DNA of 64,000 bases from NCBI RefSeq assembly GCF_010367455.1, contig NZ_WRPR01000016.1, positions 62,001 to 126,000 on the forward strand, read 5' to 3'. This DNA is from Candidatus Laterigemmans baculatus. Its GTDB lineage: Bacteria; Planctomycetota; Planctomycetia; Pirellulales; Pirellulaceae. Made by a program: the position numbers and the translations under genes. Positions 16,602 through 25,725 of this stretch are shown here, in pieces. Every line of letters begins with the position of its first letter. Position 1 is the first letter of the stretch. The notes beneath the pieces are model-generated. The model was not told where the DNA came from and made no database searches. It saw only the letters and a program-made list of their open reading frames with translations.

Positions 16602-17977
16602 CAGGCGGCCCCCTGAAGCTTGAGTTCCGCCACCGACTGCGGGGCGCTGCGGGGAAAGTATTTGCTGACCAGCGATTCTTTCATCAGCAGTTCCTGCGGC
16701 TCAAAACATTCGGCCAGTGTCCGCCAGCAGAGGTCGAGCGCATCGTTGAGGGGGAGCGAAACATCGATATCCATAAAGCGCGCCTGAAACAGCCCGCCGA
16801 ACCGCAAGAGTTTTGTGTCGAAGGCCGATAGGTCGAACGCCATGGCTTGTTTTTTTTGCGCTTCCCGCGCCCCCGAGTAGAAGCGGACCATCGTATTCAT
16901 GATCTGGCCGTGATCCTCGCGGGTGACCTTGCCAATCACCTGCTGCTTCAGCCGCGACAGGGAACCAAAGGGATCGATCGCCCCATCGTGGAGATAAAAC
17001 TGACCCTCGGTGATGTAGCCCGTGTTGTCAGGAACGGGGTGGGTCACATCGTTTCCAGGCATGGTGGTGACGGTCAGAATCGTCACCGACCCGGCATCGC
17101 GGTAATTGCAGGCCCGTTCGTAGCGGACTGCCAACTGACTGTAGAGGTCTCCCATATAACCGCGATTGGACGGCACGCGTTCCATCGAGATTCCGATCTC
17201 TTTGAGCGCATCGGCATAGGCCGTCATGTCGGTCATCAGCACTAGGACCCGTTTTCCCTGCTCGACGGCGAACCGCTCGGCGACTTTGAGAGCCATGTCG
17301 GGGGCGAGGATCCGTTCGACGATCGGATCCGAGGCTTGATTGACGAACATCACGGTGCGGGGAAAGACGCCTTCGTCTTCGAAGCGAGTGCGGAAGAAGT
17401 ACAGATCGTCGAAGATCATTCCTAGACCAGCGAAGACAATCACGTCGGCGTCAGCCTGAATACCGACTCGGGCCAGCAATGCGTTATAAGGTTCTCCCGC
17501 GATCGAGAAGATCGGAATCTTTTGACTCTCGACCAGGCAATTGAACACATCGATCATCGGGATCTTGGTCTCAATCATTCGTTTGGGCACCGTCCGCGTC
17601 GTCGGATTCACCGAGGGGCCGCCGATGTCCAGGTGGGGATCATTGATCAAGTGGGGGCCGCCGTCGATTGCGTCGCCAGCGCCGCTGAAGACGCGGCCGA
17701 GGATGTTGGGTGAGTAGGGGACGCGCATCGGGTGCCCCAGGAAACGAACGCGGGCGGCGGTCGAGAGTCCTTTGCCTCCGGTAAAGACTTGCAAGGCAGC
17801 CTGGTCGTGCCGAACCTGGACCGTCTGAGCCAACGACTGCTCGCCATCCCAGTTTTCCACCACCGCTAGATCGCCCAGCCCCACCTCCCGCGCCCGCACC
17901 GTCAGAATGTCGCCGACGATCGACACGATGTGGGTGTGGCGAGTGAGGAATTGAGCGTAGGAAGAGGGGCGGTTCAT
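16601..17977 (-). CDS. atpB: V/A-type ATPase non-catalytic subunit B
   Basis: A 458-residue nucleotide-fold subunit. Landmarks are the N-terminal barrel (YAQFLTRHTHIVSIVGDIL), the degenerate P-loop region (IPIFSIAGEPYNALLARVG), VMFVNQASDPIVERI, MTDMTAYADALKEI and NRGYMGDLYSQLAVRYERA. It completes the A3B3 hexamer with the A subunit at 10553-12367. It is the first ATPase gene in transcription order and starts four bases after the RND pump gene on the same strand, so the cluster may depend on the efflux promoter. The B-D-I-K-E-DUF2764-A order is a circular permutation of the usual E-DUF2764-A-B-D-I-K. Confidence 0.96.
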   Translation of the reverse strand: MNRPSSYAQFLTRHTHIVSIVGDILTVRAREVGLGDLAVVENWDGEQSLAQTVQVRHDQAALQVFTGGKGLSTAARVRFLGHPMRVPYSPNILGRVFSGAGDAIDGGPHLINDPHLDIGGPSVNPTTRTVPKRMIETKIPMIDVFNCLVESQKIPIFSIAGEPYNALLARVGIQADADVIVFAGLGMIFDDLYFFRTRFEDEGVFPRTVMFVNQASDPIVERILAPDMALKVAERFAVEQGKRVLVLMTDMTAYADALKEIGISMERVPSNRGYMGDLYSQLAVRYERACNYRDAGSVTILTVTTMPGNDVTHPVPDNTGYITEGQFYLHDGAIDPFGSLSRLKQQVIGKVTREDHGQIMNTMVRFYSGAREAQKKQAMAFDLSAFDTKLLRFGGLFQARFMDIDVSLPLNDALDLCWRTLAECFEPQELLMKESLVSKYFPRSAPQSVAELKLQGAA

Positions 17978-17981
17978 GGGA

Positions 17982-20900
17982 TCAGCTGCTGGGGGAAGGA
18001 ATCCGGTAAAAGGCCGCGTAGAGCACCGGGACGCCGAGCACGGTCAGACCGGCGCCGAGCGCGAGGCCAAACATGATGGCCACCGCCATCGAGACCCAGA
18101 ACACGTCCTGCAGCAGTGGGATCACGCCGAGTACGGTCGTGCCGGCGGCCAGCCCCACGGGGCGGAGCCGCGACAGCGCCGAATGGACGACCGCGTCGTA
18201 GTCACTCTTGCCGCTCGCTTTTTGGGCGTTGATTTCGTCGAGCAGGACGATCGCATTTTTGATCATCATGCCCGAGAGGCTCATCACCCCCAGCAAGGCC
18301 ACGAATCCGAGCGGCTGGCCGACGACCAGCAGTCCGATCGTGACCCCGATCAAGGCGAACGGCACCACGGCGACGATGATCAGAGGAGGGCGAAAGGCAT
18401 TGAACAAGCTGACCAGAATCAGCGCCATCAGGAGCACTGCGGGGATCATTCCAGGGATCAAGGACTGCTGTGAATCGCGCGAATCCTCATACTCGCCTCC
18501 CCACTCGACGCGGAAGCCGGGCGGCAGCTGGGCGGCGTAGGCCTCGATTTGGGGCAGGATGTCTTCGCGCATCCGCGAGGCGGGGACGCCATCGGGGGTC
18601 CGCGCCTGGACGGTGATCGTGCGGCGGCGATTGAACCGATTGATCTGAGCTTCTTCCCATTGGACGTCGAGCGTATCGATGACTTGGGACAGCGGCACGG
18701 TTTGCGGTGAGAGGGCCGGGTGCACTTGCAACACATCGATTTGCCCTGGAAATTGCCGCCGCTCGCTGTCGATGTGCCGAGCGAGGATCGGGTAGAGTTT
18801 GTCGCCCTCGCGGTATTGGCCGACGGACAAGCCGTCGTAGGCACGCTTCGCCGCGGCGGCGATATCCGAGCGAGTCACGCCCGTCCAGCGGGCCCGTTCC
18901 TGGGCATAGTCGGCAACGATCTTTTTGGTTTTCTGTCGCCAGTTGGTGCGGACGATTTCCGCGTAGGGACTCCCTTCCATAATCTCCACGGCACCGTTGG
19001 CGACGTTCCGCAGCGTCTCGGTGTCGACCGTGCCCGGGCCGGCCACCCGCAGCTCGACCGACCAGGTATTGCTGGGACCCAGCCCGTAGCGGCGGATCAC
19101 CGGTTCGGCCTGCGGCACATTCTGCTTCAACCATCGATTCAGCTCCGGCACGAGTCGATTCAGATCGTCGAGCGAGCGGACGTTGACGATGAACTGGCCG
19201 TAGGACGGGTTGGCCGCCTCGGGTTCGACCGGGAGATAAAACCGCGGCGGCCCGGCGCCGATGAAGGAGGAAACTGATTCGACTGCCTCGTCGGCTAGCA
19301 GGTGGGTTTCGATCCGTTCCATGTCGCGGGAGATCGAGTCGATGTTCGTTCCCTCGGGTGCCCAGTAGTCGACCATCAACTGCAAGCGGGCCGAATCGGG
19401 AAAGAACGTCTTGTCGATGAACGGAAAGAGCGACAGCGCGCCTGCCAGGGCCGCGACGAGCGCCACCACGACTGCCCATCGCCAGCGGATCGCCCGCTCC
19501 AGGAGGCCGCGAAAGGCTGCGAACAGCTTGCCGCTGTAGATCTCGCCCGAGCCGGCGGTTTTCGGATCCGGGAGCATCCAGATGCACAGCAGCGGTGTGG
19601 CGGTGACCGAGAGAATCCAGCTGATGATCAGAGCGATCGCCACGACTTGAAACAAGGAGGCGCAGTACTCTCCGGCACCCTCCTCCGAGGCATAGATCGG
19701 ATAGAACGCGATCACGGCGATCAAGGTGGCCCCGAGCAACGGCCAGGCGGGCTGGGTCGCCGCTTCGATCGCCGCCTGTCGCCGGCCCATTCCGCGCTGC
19801 AGGCGCACCAGGACGCCATCGGCCACGACGATCGCGTTGTCGACCATCATGCCCATTGCGATCACCAGCGCCCCGAGCGACATCCGCTGCAGGTCGATTC
19901 CCAAGATCGCCATGCAGAGGAACGTGCCGATGATGGTCAGCAGCAGTCCCGACAAGCCGACGACCGAAGCGGTCCAGAACCCCATGAAGATCCAGAGCAC
20001 CGCGACGACGATCGCCACCGACTCGATCAGGCTGATCACGAACACGTCGATCGACTCGTCGACCTGATCGGATTGCCAAGAGATCTTGTGCACCTCGATG
20101 CCGGTCGGCAATTGCGTCTGGAGATCGGCCAGCGCGGCGTCGAGCCTCTTGCCCAGCGTGACGACGTTCTCGCCCGACTGATTCGAGATCGCCAGACCAA
20201 TCGTCGGCGTGCTCGCGTCGCCCGTCGCGCGGCTCTTGAAACGCATCCGCGTCGTAGGAGGCTCGACCAATCCCCGGCGGACTTCGGCAACGTCCCCGAG
20301 CCGCAGGAGCTCCTCGGCCGCCCCGGCCTCGGGCAAGCTCCGACCGCGGAGCGTCAAGTCGGCGATGTTTTCCGGGGAGGTGAAGTCTCCAGTCTGGTCG
20401 ATCCGGATCCGCTCCTCGTTGAGATCGAAGCCGCCCGAGTTGACCACGAGATTTTGTTCGGTCAGTGTCCGCTGGATCTCCTCCATCGTCAGGCCGAGCT
20501 GTGCCAAGCGGCCTTCGGAGACATCCAAATAGATGCAGCGGGTTGGCACTCCCCACAGTTCGACGCGAGCGACCCCGGGAACCAGACTCAGCTCTTTCTT
20601 GATGTCATCGACGCGACTTTCCAGTTCTTCGTAGGAGAAACCGTCGGCGGTGACTGCGAGTAGAAAACCGTAGACGTCGCCGAAGTCGTCTCCCACGACC
20701 GGGATCCCGGAGCCCGGCGGCAGGCTGGGGGTCACATCGCTAACCTTCCGCCGCAGCTCGTCCCAGATCTGCGGCAACTGCTCGGCCGGGTACTGGGGCA
20801 AGATCTCCACTTTCACCGACGAGAAGCCGGGGCGGGAAACCGATTCGAGCTTTTCCACCTGGGCCATTTCTTGGATTGCGATCTCGATCCGGTCGGTCAC

Positions 20901-21086
20901 CTCGAGTTCGACCTCCTCGGCACTGGCACCGGGATAGGTGGTCGAGACGGTGGCGTTCTTGATCGTGAACTCGGGATCTTCGAGTTGCCCCAACGCGAAA
21001 AAGGCTCCGATCCCGCCGAGGACCAGCAGCAGCATGCTGAAGCCGACAATCGTGCTCTTTTCGACGCTCCCGGCTGCAATGCTCAT
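17982..21086 (-). CDS. RND efflux pump inner-membrane permease
   Basis: A 1034-residue AcrB/MexB-type transporter of the usual length with 12 predicted transmembrane helices and two large periplasmic loops. The proton-relay region is in ALVIAMGMMVDNAIVVADG (helix 4), with the matching helix 10-11 region LLGVMSLSGMMIKNAIVLLDEI. The N-terminus (STIVGFSMLLLVLGGIGAFF) is the first membrane helix. It overlaps the adaptor gene by four bases and leads into V-ATPase subunit B after four bases. No outer-membrane TolC-like gene is in the cluster. The substrate cannot be told from sequence. Confidence 0.95.
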   Translation of the reverse strand: MSIAAGSVEKSTIVGFSMLLLVLGGIGAFFALGQLEDPEFTIKNATVSTTYPGASAEEVELEVTDRIEIAIQEMAQVEKLESVSRPGFSSVKVEILPQYPAEQLPQIWDELRRKVSDVTPSLPPGSGIPVVGDDFGDVYGFLLAVTADGFSYEELESRVDDIKKELSLVPGVARVELWGVPTRCIYLDVSEGRLAQLGLTMEEIQRTLTEQNLVVNSGGFDLNEERIRIDQTGDFTSPENIADLTLRGRSLPEAGAAEELLRLGDVAEVRRGLVEPPTTRMRFKSRATGDASTPTIGLAISNQSGENVVTLGKRLDAALADLQTQLPTGIEVHKISWQSDQVDESIDVFVISLIESVAIVVAVLWIFMGFWTASVVGLSGLLLTIIGTFLCMAILGIDLQRMSLGALVIAMGMMVDNAIVVADGVLVRLQRGMGRRQAAIEAATQPAWPLLGATLIAVIAFYPIYASEEGAGEYCASLFQVVAIALIISWILSVTATPLLCIWMLPDPKTAGSGEIYSGKLFAAFRGLLERAIRWRWAVVVALVAALAGALSLFPFIDKTFFPDSARLQLMVDYWAPEGTNIDSISRDMERIETHLLADEAVESVSSFIGAGPPRFYLPVEPEAANPSYGQFIVNVRSLDDLNRLVPELNRWLKQNVPQAEPVIRRYGLGPSNTWSVELRVAGPGTVDTETLRNVANGAVEIMEGSPYAEIVRTNWRQKTKKIVADYAQERARWTGVTRSDIAAAAKRAYDGLSVGQYREGDKLYPILARHIDSERRQFPGQIDVLQVHPALSPQTVPLSQVIDTLDVQWEEAQINRFNRRRTITVQARTPDGVPASRMREDILPQIEAYAAQLPPGFRVEWGGEYEDSRDSQQSLIPGMIPAVLLMALILVSLFNAFRPPLIIVAVVPFALIGVTIGLLVVGQPLGFVALLGVMSLSGMMIKNAIVLLDEINAQKASGKSDYDAVVHSALSRLRPVGLAAGTTVLGVIPLLQDVFWVSMAVAIMFGLALGAGLTVLGVPVLYAAFYRIPSPSS

Positions 21087-22360
21087 GCTGGGCTTTGCTC
21101 CTCAAGTTCAGGGAGCCGCACCGCCTGGCCTGCTTTCAGATAATGAACGCCTGCGGTGACCACCCACTCGCCCGGCTCGACCCCGGAGATTCTCAGCCCA
21201 TAGGGGGTCGTTTCGAGCACGGCCACCGCCCGCGGCTGGACGATGCGATCGGCCGGGTCCACGATCCACACCTGCTGCTCTTCCCCTTGGTCGAACACCG
21301 CTGCTGCGGGAACGACATAGCCCGGGGCGGCGTTGTTCGCACTGGAATTCCCTCGACCGCTGACGGTCCCCGTCATCCCCGGGCGAATGCCGGACTCCGG
21401 AGGAGGCGTGAACCGCAACTTGACGGGATAGGTGCGGGTCGTCGGCGATGCTTCGGTCCCGATTTCAGCGATCCGCGCTGGAATCGGATCGTGGGGATAG
21501 GTCTGAATCTTGACGAAAGCCTCGGTCACCTGGGGGACCAGGGCGATCAGGTTTTCGGGCACGTCGATGCGGATCTCCAGCTCCGCTCGATTCACCATTC
21601 GGACGACGCGCTGCTGGGGCTGGACCACCTCGAAATTTTTGACGTACGTGCCGGAGATCACTCCGTCGAACGGCGCCAGCAGTTTCGTGTCGGACAGTTC
21701 ATCCTCGGCCCGCTCGACCGCCGCTTGCAGCGACACGATCTGCGACTGCTTGGCTCGGATCTCTTCGGGCCGCGCCCCTTGCTCGCCGATTCGCAACGCT
21801 TCCTTGGCGTCGATCACCGCTGCATCGGCCACCCGGGCTTGGGCCGCTGCGAGTTCGGCTTCCGATGCCGAGGCGGCATTGTTCTCCACGAGCTCTTGAA
21901 AGCGGCGATTCTCAGCACGGGCATATTCGGCGGACGCTTCGGCACGCTCCACCGCTGCCTTGAGCTGCTCGATCTCCTCCGGCCGAGCCTTCCGCATCGC
22001 GTCGAGTTCCGCCTGCGCTTTGAGCAATGCGGCCTGCGCATCCCGCAGCTTGACTTCGAAGTCACGCGTATCGATCTGTGCCAGGAGCTCTCCCTTGCGG
22101 ACCTCCTGTCCCAACTGGTTCGCCGGAAAGGCGACGAGGGGTCCGCCGACGCGGAACGAGAGATCGACCGCATCGATCGCTTCGGCCGTTCCGGTGAACG
22201 TTCGGCTGAGCAGCGTGGGGGTATCGCCAATGCGGATCGCGCGAACCGGGCGGATCACCTCGGCTACCGATTCCTCCTCGCGACACCCCCAACCGATGGT
22301 CGCGGCCGCGAAAACCGCCACGAGGCCACCCAGGCAGGAGCGAACATGCTTTGCAGCCAT
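21083..22360 (-). CDS. RND efflux periplasmic adaptor (membrane fusion) lipoprotein
   Basis: A 425-residue HlyD/AcrA-type adaptor from the ATG at 22360; a GTG at 22402 would spoil the signal peptide. The lipobox ends at Cys26 (TIGWGC). A barrel-sandwich half (PANQLGQEVRKGELLAQIDT) precedes a long coiled-coil hairpin (about 95-190) with Ala/Glu-rich repeats. The second half-motif is LLAPFDGVISGTYVKNFEVV, followed by the beta-barrel and membrane-proximal domains. It should join the permease to an outer-membrane channel encoded elsewhere. It is the first gene of the long leftward array. Confidence 0.94.
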   Translation of the reverse strand: MAAKHVRSCLGGLVAVFAAATIGWGCREEESVAEVIRPVRAIRIGDTPTLLSRTFTGTAEAIDAVDLSFRVGGPLVAFPANQLGQEVRKGELLAQIDTRDFEVKLRDAQAALLKAQAELDAMRKARPEEIEQLKAAVERAEASAEYARAENRRFQELVENNAASASEAELAAAQARVADAAVIDAKEALRIGEQGARPEEIRAKQSQIVSLQAAVERAEDELSDTKLLAPFDGVISGTYVKNFEVVQPQQRVVRMVNRAELEIRIDVPENLIALVPQVTEAFVKIQTYPHDPIPARIAEIGTEASPTTRTYPVKLRFTPPPESGIRPGMTGTVSGRGNSSANNAAPGYVVPAAAVFDQGEEQQVWIVDPADRIVQPRAVAVLETTPYGLRISGVEPGEWVVTAGVHYLKAGQAVRLPELEEQSPA

Positions 22361-22574
22361 CGGTTGATCCACGTCCGCTTGGGGCGCCTCAGCGCCGGAC
22401 ACGTTTCCCAGGCAAGGGGTGCCATTGCCGCGTTTTTCGCTCGAAGCGATTCTCAGTCCGAATCGCTGCGGTCCAGCCGCAATTTATCCCCCCCTATGCG
22501 GAGGGCTGATGATTTCGCCTCTTTTGCCCGGTTCACGCTCCCGGCAGTCGATGCGGCTGACCTACTCGAACTGT

Positions 22575-22585
22575 CACACAGTGTG
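22575..22585. promoter_or_regulatory. Short palindrome upstream of the efflux/ATPase array
   Basis: CACAC-A-GTGTG is a perfect 5+1+5 inverted repeat in the 229-base gap between the BASS-like gene and the adaptor gene. It could be an operator for the array, but no regulator gene lies beside it. Confidence 0.25.
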
Positions 22586-22589
22586 CGAT

Positions 22590-23222
22590 TCAGCGCAGGC
22601 TGTGCCACCGTGGCCCGCCGCCCGCCCCCATGTCCTTTGTCCCCATTTCAAACGGGACGATCAGAATCACACCGACGGTCGCCAGCGTCAGCCCTTTGCT
22701 GAGCCGTTCCGCCGTAGGCCGGATGCGTCTCGCCGACTCCGGTTTGGCCCGACCGATCGCCATGCCAACGCACAGCGGCAACAGCTGGGTGAGGAGCAGG
22801 GTCGTGACGATCTTGGCCGGATCGACTCCGGACGCTTCGGCACCCGTCACCAGCCTTAGTAGAGGGCCGAGAGCCAGCGGAGCCACAACTGCGGACGAGC
22901 TGGCCAGGAGGGCCATCAGCCCGGTGGCGACAGCGACGTTTCCCTTGGCGATGCCCGTCAGCAAGGGGATGTAAGGCGCGCCGGGACAGAGGGCCAAAAT
23001 CAAAAAACCGGCCGCCACCATCGGGTTCGGTTCGATGATCAGCAACAGTCCCACGGTGACCGCTGGCACGAACCCATAGTTCGCCGCAGCCGTGCGGAGC
23101 AGTAAACGCCAGTCGCGGGCGACGCCGATAAGATCTCGCCATGCGATGCCCAAGCCCGTGGTGATCATCAACTCGACGAGGGTCACGAGGACGAGCGCGT
23201 TGATCAGCCGATCGGCGGCCAC
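22590..23222 (-). CDS. Shortened bile acid:sodium symporter (BASS) family protein
   Basis: A 210-residue membrane protein with about six or seven helices; the segment LALCPGAPYIPLLTGIAKGN is typical of BASS transporters. The family is normally around 300 residues. Similarity stops at LATVGVILIVPFEM and is followed by an unrelated hydrophilic tail (GTKDMGAGGG...) and a stop, so the last two or three helices are missing. The GTG at 23222 follows GGAGTG that overlaps the stop of glgP, which suggests translational coupling. It is probably a decaying or truncated gene; an ion or organic-anion transport role cannot be assumed. Confidence 0.65.
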   Translation of the reverse strand: MAADRLINALVLVTLVELMITTGLGIAWRDLIGVARDWRLLLRTAAANYGFVPAVTVGLLLIIEPNPMVAAGFLILALCPGAPYIPLLTGIAKGNVAVATGLMALLASSSAVVAPLALGPLLRLVTGAEASGVDPAKIVTTLLLTQLLPLCVGMAIGRAKPESARRIRPTAERLSKGLTLATVGVILIVPFEMGTKDMGAGGGPRWHSLR

Positions 23223-23228
23223 GATCGG

Positions 23229-25709
23229 TCACTCCACCGGACACGCAACGGCGTTCCAAATCTCCGCGGCGTATTCGGCGATCGTCCGGTCGCTGGAGAA
23301 TTTTCCGGAGCAGGCGGTGTTGAGCACCGCTTTGCGTGCCCAGGCCTGGCGATCCTGGTAGAGTTCCCCGAGCCGCTGCTGGGCGTCGGCGTACGAGGCC
23401 AAATCGGCCAGGTGCATGTAGTAGTCGCCGCGGTCGAGCAGAACCTGACGAATTGGTGCGAAGATGCCCGGTTCGTCGCGGCTGAAATGATCGCCGAAGA
23501 TCAGCTCGAGCGCGGCGCGGGTCTCCGGTTCGTGCTCGTAGTGCCAAGCCGGCTGGTACCAGCCCCGGCTGGAGAGCACCTGTTCGGCGGTCAGGCCGAA
23601 CAGAAAGAAGTTCTCCTCCCCCGCCTCGGCAGCCATTTCGATCGTCGCCCCGTCGCGGGTGCCGATCGTCAGCGCGCCGTTGATCATGAACTTCATGTTG
23701 CCCGTCCCGCTGGCCTCGTAGCCGGCCGTCGAGATCTGCTCCGAGACGTCGCTGGCGGGAATCAGCCGCTCGGCCAGCGAGACGTTGTAGTTCGGCAGGA
23801 AGACGACTTTGATCCGCCCTCGCGAGACCGGATCGGCATCGATCACCCGGCCGATATTGTTGATCAGCTTGATGACCAGCTTGGCCAAGTGGTAGGCGGG
23901 GGCGGCCTTGCCGGCAAAGAAGAACGTCCGCGGCGGGAGGTCCAAACCGGGATCGTTGCGGAGCCGGTTGTAGAGCACGATGATGTGCAGCGCATTGAGC
24001 AACTGCCGCTTGTACTCGTGAATCCGTTTGATCTGGCTGTCGAAGATCGTCTCCGGATCGACAGCGACACCCGCGGTCGCCGCGAGCCAACTGCTGAATC
24101 GCTCCTTGGCCGCTCGCTTCGTCCGCCCGATTGTTTCGCGAAAAGCCGCGTCTTCGGCCAGGGGGAGGAGCTCGCGCAGCTGGCCGAGGTCGGTCACCCA
24201 GCGGTCGCCGATCGCCTCGGTGAGCAGTGCCGACAGATCGGGATTCGCCTGCAGCAGCCACCGCCGCGGCGTGACGCCGTTGGTCTTGTTGTTCATCCGC
24301 TCGGGATACATCTCGGCGAAGTCGCCGACGACGCGAGTCCGCAAGAGCTGCGAGTGGATTTTGGCCACGCCATTGGTGCTGTGGGTGCCGACGATCGCCA
24401 GGTTGCCCATCCGCACGTGCCGCGTCGGCAATTCGCCGATCAAACTCATCCGCTGCCACCGCGGCTCGTCGGCCGGAAACCGCTGCCGCACGTCCTCCAG
24501 GAAGCGGCGGTTGATCTCGTACACAATTTCCAGCGAACGAGGGCAGACGATCTCAAAGAACCGCACTGGCCACTGTTCGAGCGCCTCGGGCAGCAGCGTG
24601 TGATTCGTATAGGCCAGCGTCCGAACCGTCAGCTCCCACGCCTCGTCCCAACCCAAGCGGGCTTGGTCGAGCAGGATCCGCATCAACTCGGCGACCGCCA
24701 TCGCTGGGTGCGTATCGTTGAGCTGAATGGCGACCTTCTCGGGGAGCGCGTGCCAGTCGTTGTTTCGCTGGCGGAAGCGGGCGACAATGTCGCTCAGCGA
24801 GCAGCAGACCAAAAAATATTCCTGGATGAATCGCAGGGCTTGCCCGGCCGTGGTCGAATCGTCCGGGTAGAGCACGCGGGTCACCGTTTCGGCCATCATG
24901 CGATCGACGATTGCTCCCACGAAGTCGCCCGAACTGAATTCGCCAAAATCGAAGACATCCGGGGTCGATGCTCCCCAGAGTCGCAGCGTGTTGATCGTCC
25001 CTCCCTCATAACCGACGACGGGCCGATCGTAGGGCACGCCCAGCAAATGCGTCGTGTGTCCCGGAACCGCCCGCAGCACGCCTTCGTCGAGCCGGAAAGC
25101 GCAGCCGACCAGCACCGAGACCGTCTCCGCCGGTTTGGCGACTTCCCAGGGATCGGCTTGGGCGAGCCAGTGGTCGGGGGCTTCGACCTGAAACCCGTTT
25201 TCGATCTGCTGGTGAAAGATCCCGTACTCGTACCGCAGCCCGTACCCCGTCGCGGGGATTTGCAGCGTGGCGAGGGAATCGATGAAGCAGGCTGCCAGTC
25301 GCCCCAGCCCGCCATTGCCCAGTCCCGCATCGGGTTCCGATTCGACCATCTCGGTCCAGTGATGGTGAGGATCGGCGGCGAGCGTTGCGCGGGTCACTTC
25401 TTCGGCGCCGAGGTTGATCACGTTGTTGACCAGCGTCCTGCCGATCAGAAATTCCATCGACAGGTAATACACTTGCTTGGGATTCTCCCGCGCATGCGTC
25501 TGCTGGGTCCGCAGCCACCGCTCGGTCAGGAGATCGCGGAGAGCCCGCGCCGCGGCCTCGAACCGTTCGCGTTGGCTGGCGCTCTCGGCGGTGACCGCGT
25601 GGTCAAAGATCAGGTGCCGCTCGTACGCGCTCTGCTGCGGCTCGAACCGCAAGTCGAGCGGACCGCATTCATACTGCTTGGGTTCTTCCGCGGTCGTGAC
25701 GTTGGCCAT
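23229..25709 (-). CDS. glgP: Glycogen/alpha-glucan phosphorylase
   Basis: An 826-residue GT35 phosphorylase of full length, releasing glucose 1-phosphate from alpha-1,4-glucans. Landmarks are the N-terminal YYLSMEFLIGRTL, GNGGLGRLAACFIDSLAT, NDTHPAMAVAELMRIL, TNGVTPRRWLLQANP, IKRIHEYKRQLLN and the PLP-lysine region EASGTGNMKFMINGAL. It starts 16 bases after the LOG gene and is followed by the BASS-like gene. With the phosphoketolase upstream, it fits breakdown of stored glucan into the phosphoketolase route. Confidence 0.97.
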   Translation of the reverse strand: MANVTTAEEPKQYECGPLDLRFEPQQSAYERHLIFDHAVTAESASQRERFEAAARALRDLLTERWLRTQQTHARENPKQVYYLSMEFLIGRTLVNNVINLGAEEVTRATLAADPHHHWTEMVESEPDAGLGNGGLGRLAACFIDSLATLQIPATGYGLRYEYGIFHQQIENGFQVEAPDHWLAQADPWEVAKPAETVSVLVGCAFRLDEGVLRAVPGHTTHLLGVPYDRPVVGYEGGTINTLRLWGASTPDVFDFGEFSSGDFVGAIVDRMMAETVTRVLYPDDSTTAGQALRFIQEYFLVCCSLSDIVARFRQRNNDWHALPEKVAIQLNDTHPAMAVAELMRILLDQARLGWDEAWELTVRTLAYTNHTLLPEALEQWPVRFFEIVCPRSLEIVYEINRRFLEDVRQRFPADEPRWQRMSLIGELPTRHVRMGNLAIVGTHSTNGVAKIHSQLLRTRVVGDFAEMYPERMNNKTNGVTPRRWLLQANPDLSALLTEAIGDRWVTDLGQLRELLPLAEDAAFRETIGRTKRAAKERFSSWLAATAGVAVDPETIFDSQIKRIHEYKRQLLNALHIIVLYNRLRNDPGLDLPPRTFFFAGKAAPAYHLAKLVIKLINNIGRVIDADPVSRGRIKVVFLPNYNVSLAERLIPASDVSEQISTAGYEASGTGNMKFMINGALTIGTRDGATIEMAAEAGEENFFLFGLTAEQVLSSRGWYQPAWHYEHEPETRAALELIFGDHFSRDEPGIFAPIRQVLLDRGDYYMHLADLASYADAQQRLGELYQDRQAWARKAVLNTACSGKFSSDRTIAEYAAEIWNAVACPVE

Positions 25710-25725
25710 GGCTCGGGTCTCATGT

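Noticed and set aside
18487-20556. 689-codon open frame on the minus strand inside the RND pump gene in another frame
   Set aside because: Arg/Gly-rich composition with no domain, fully inside a full-length RND permease.
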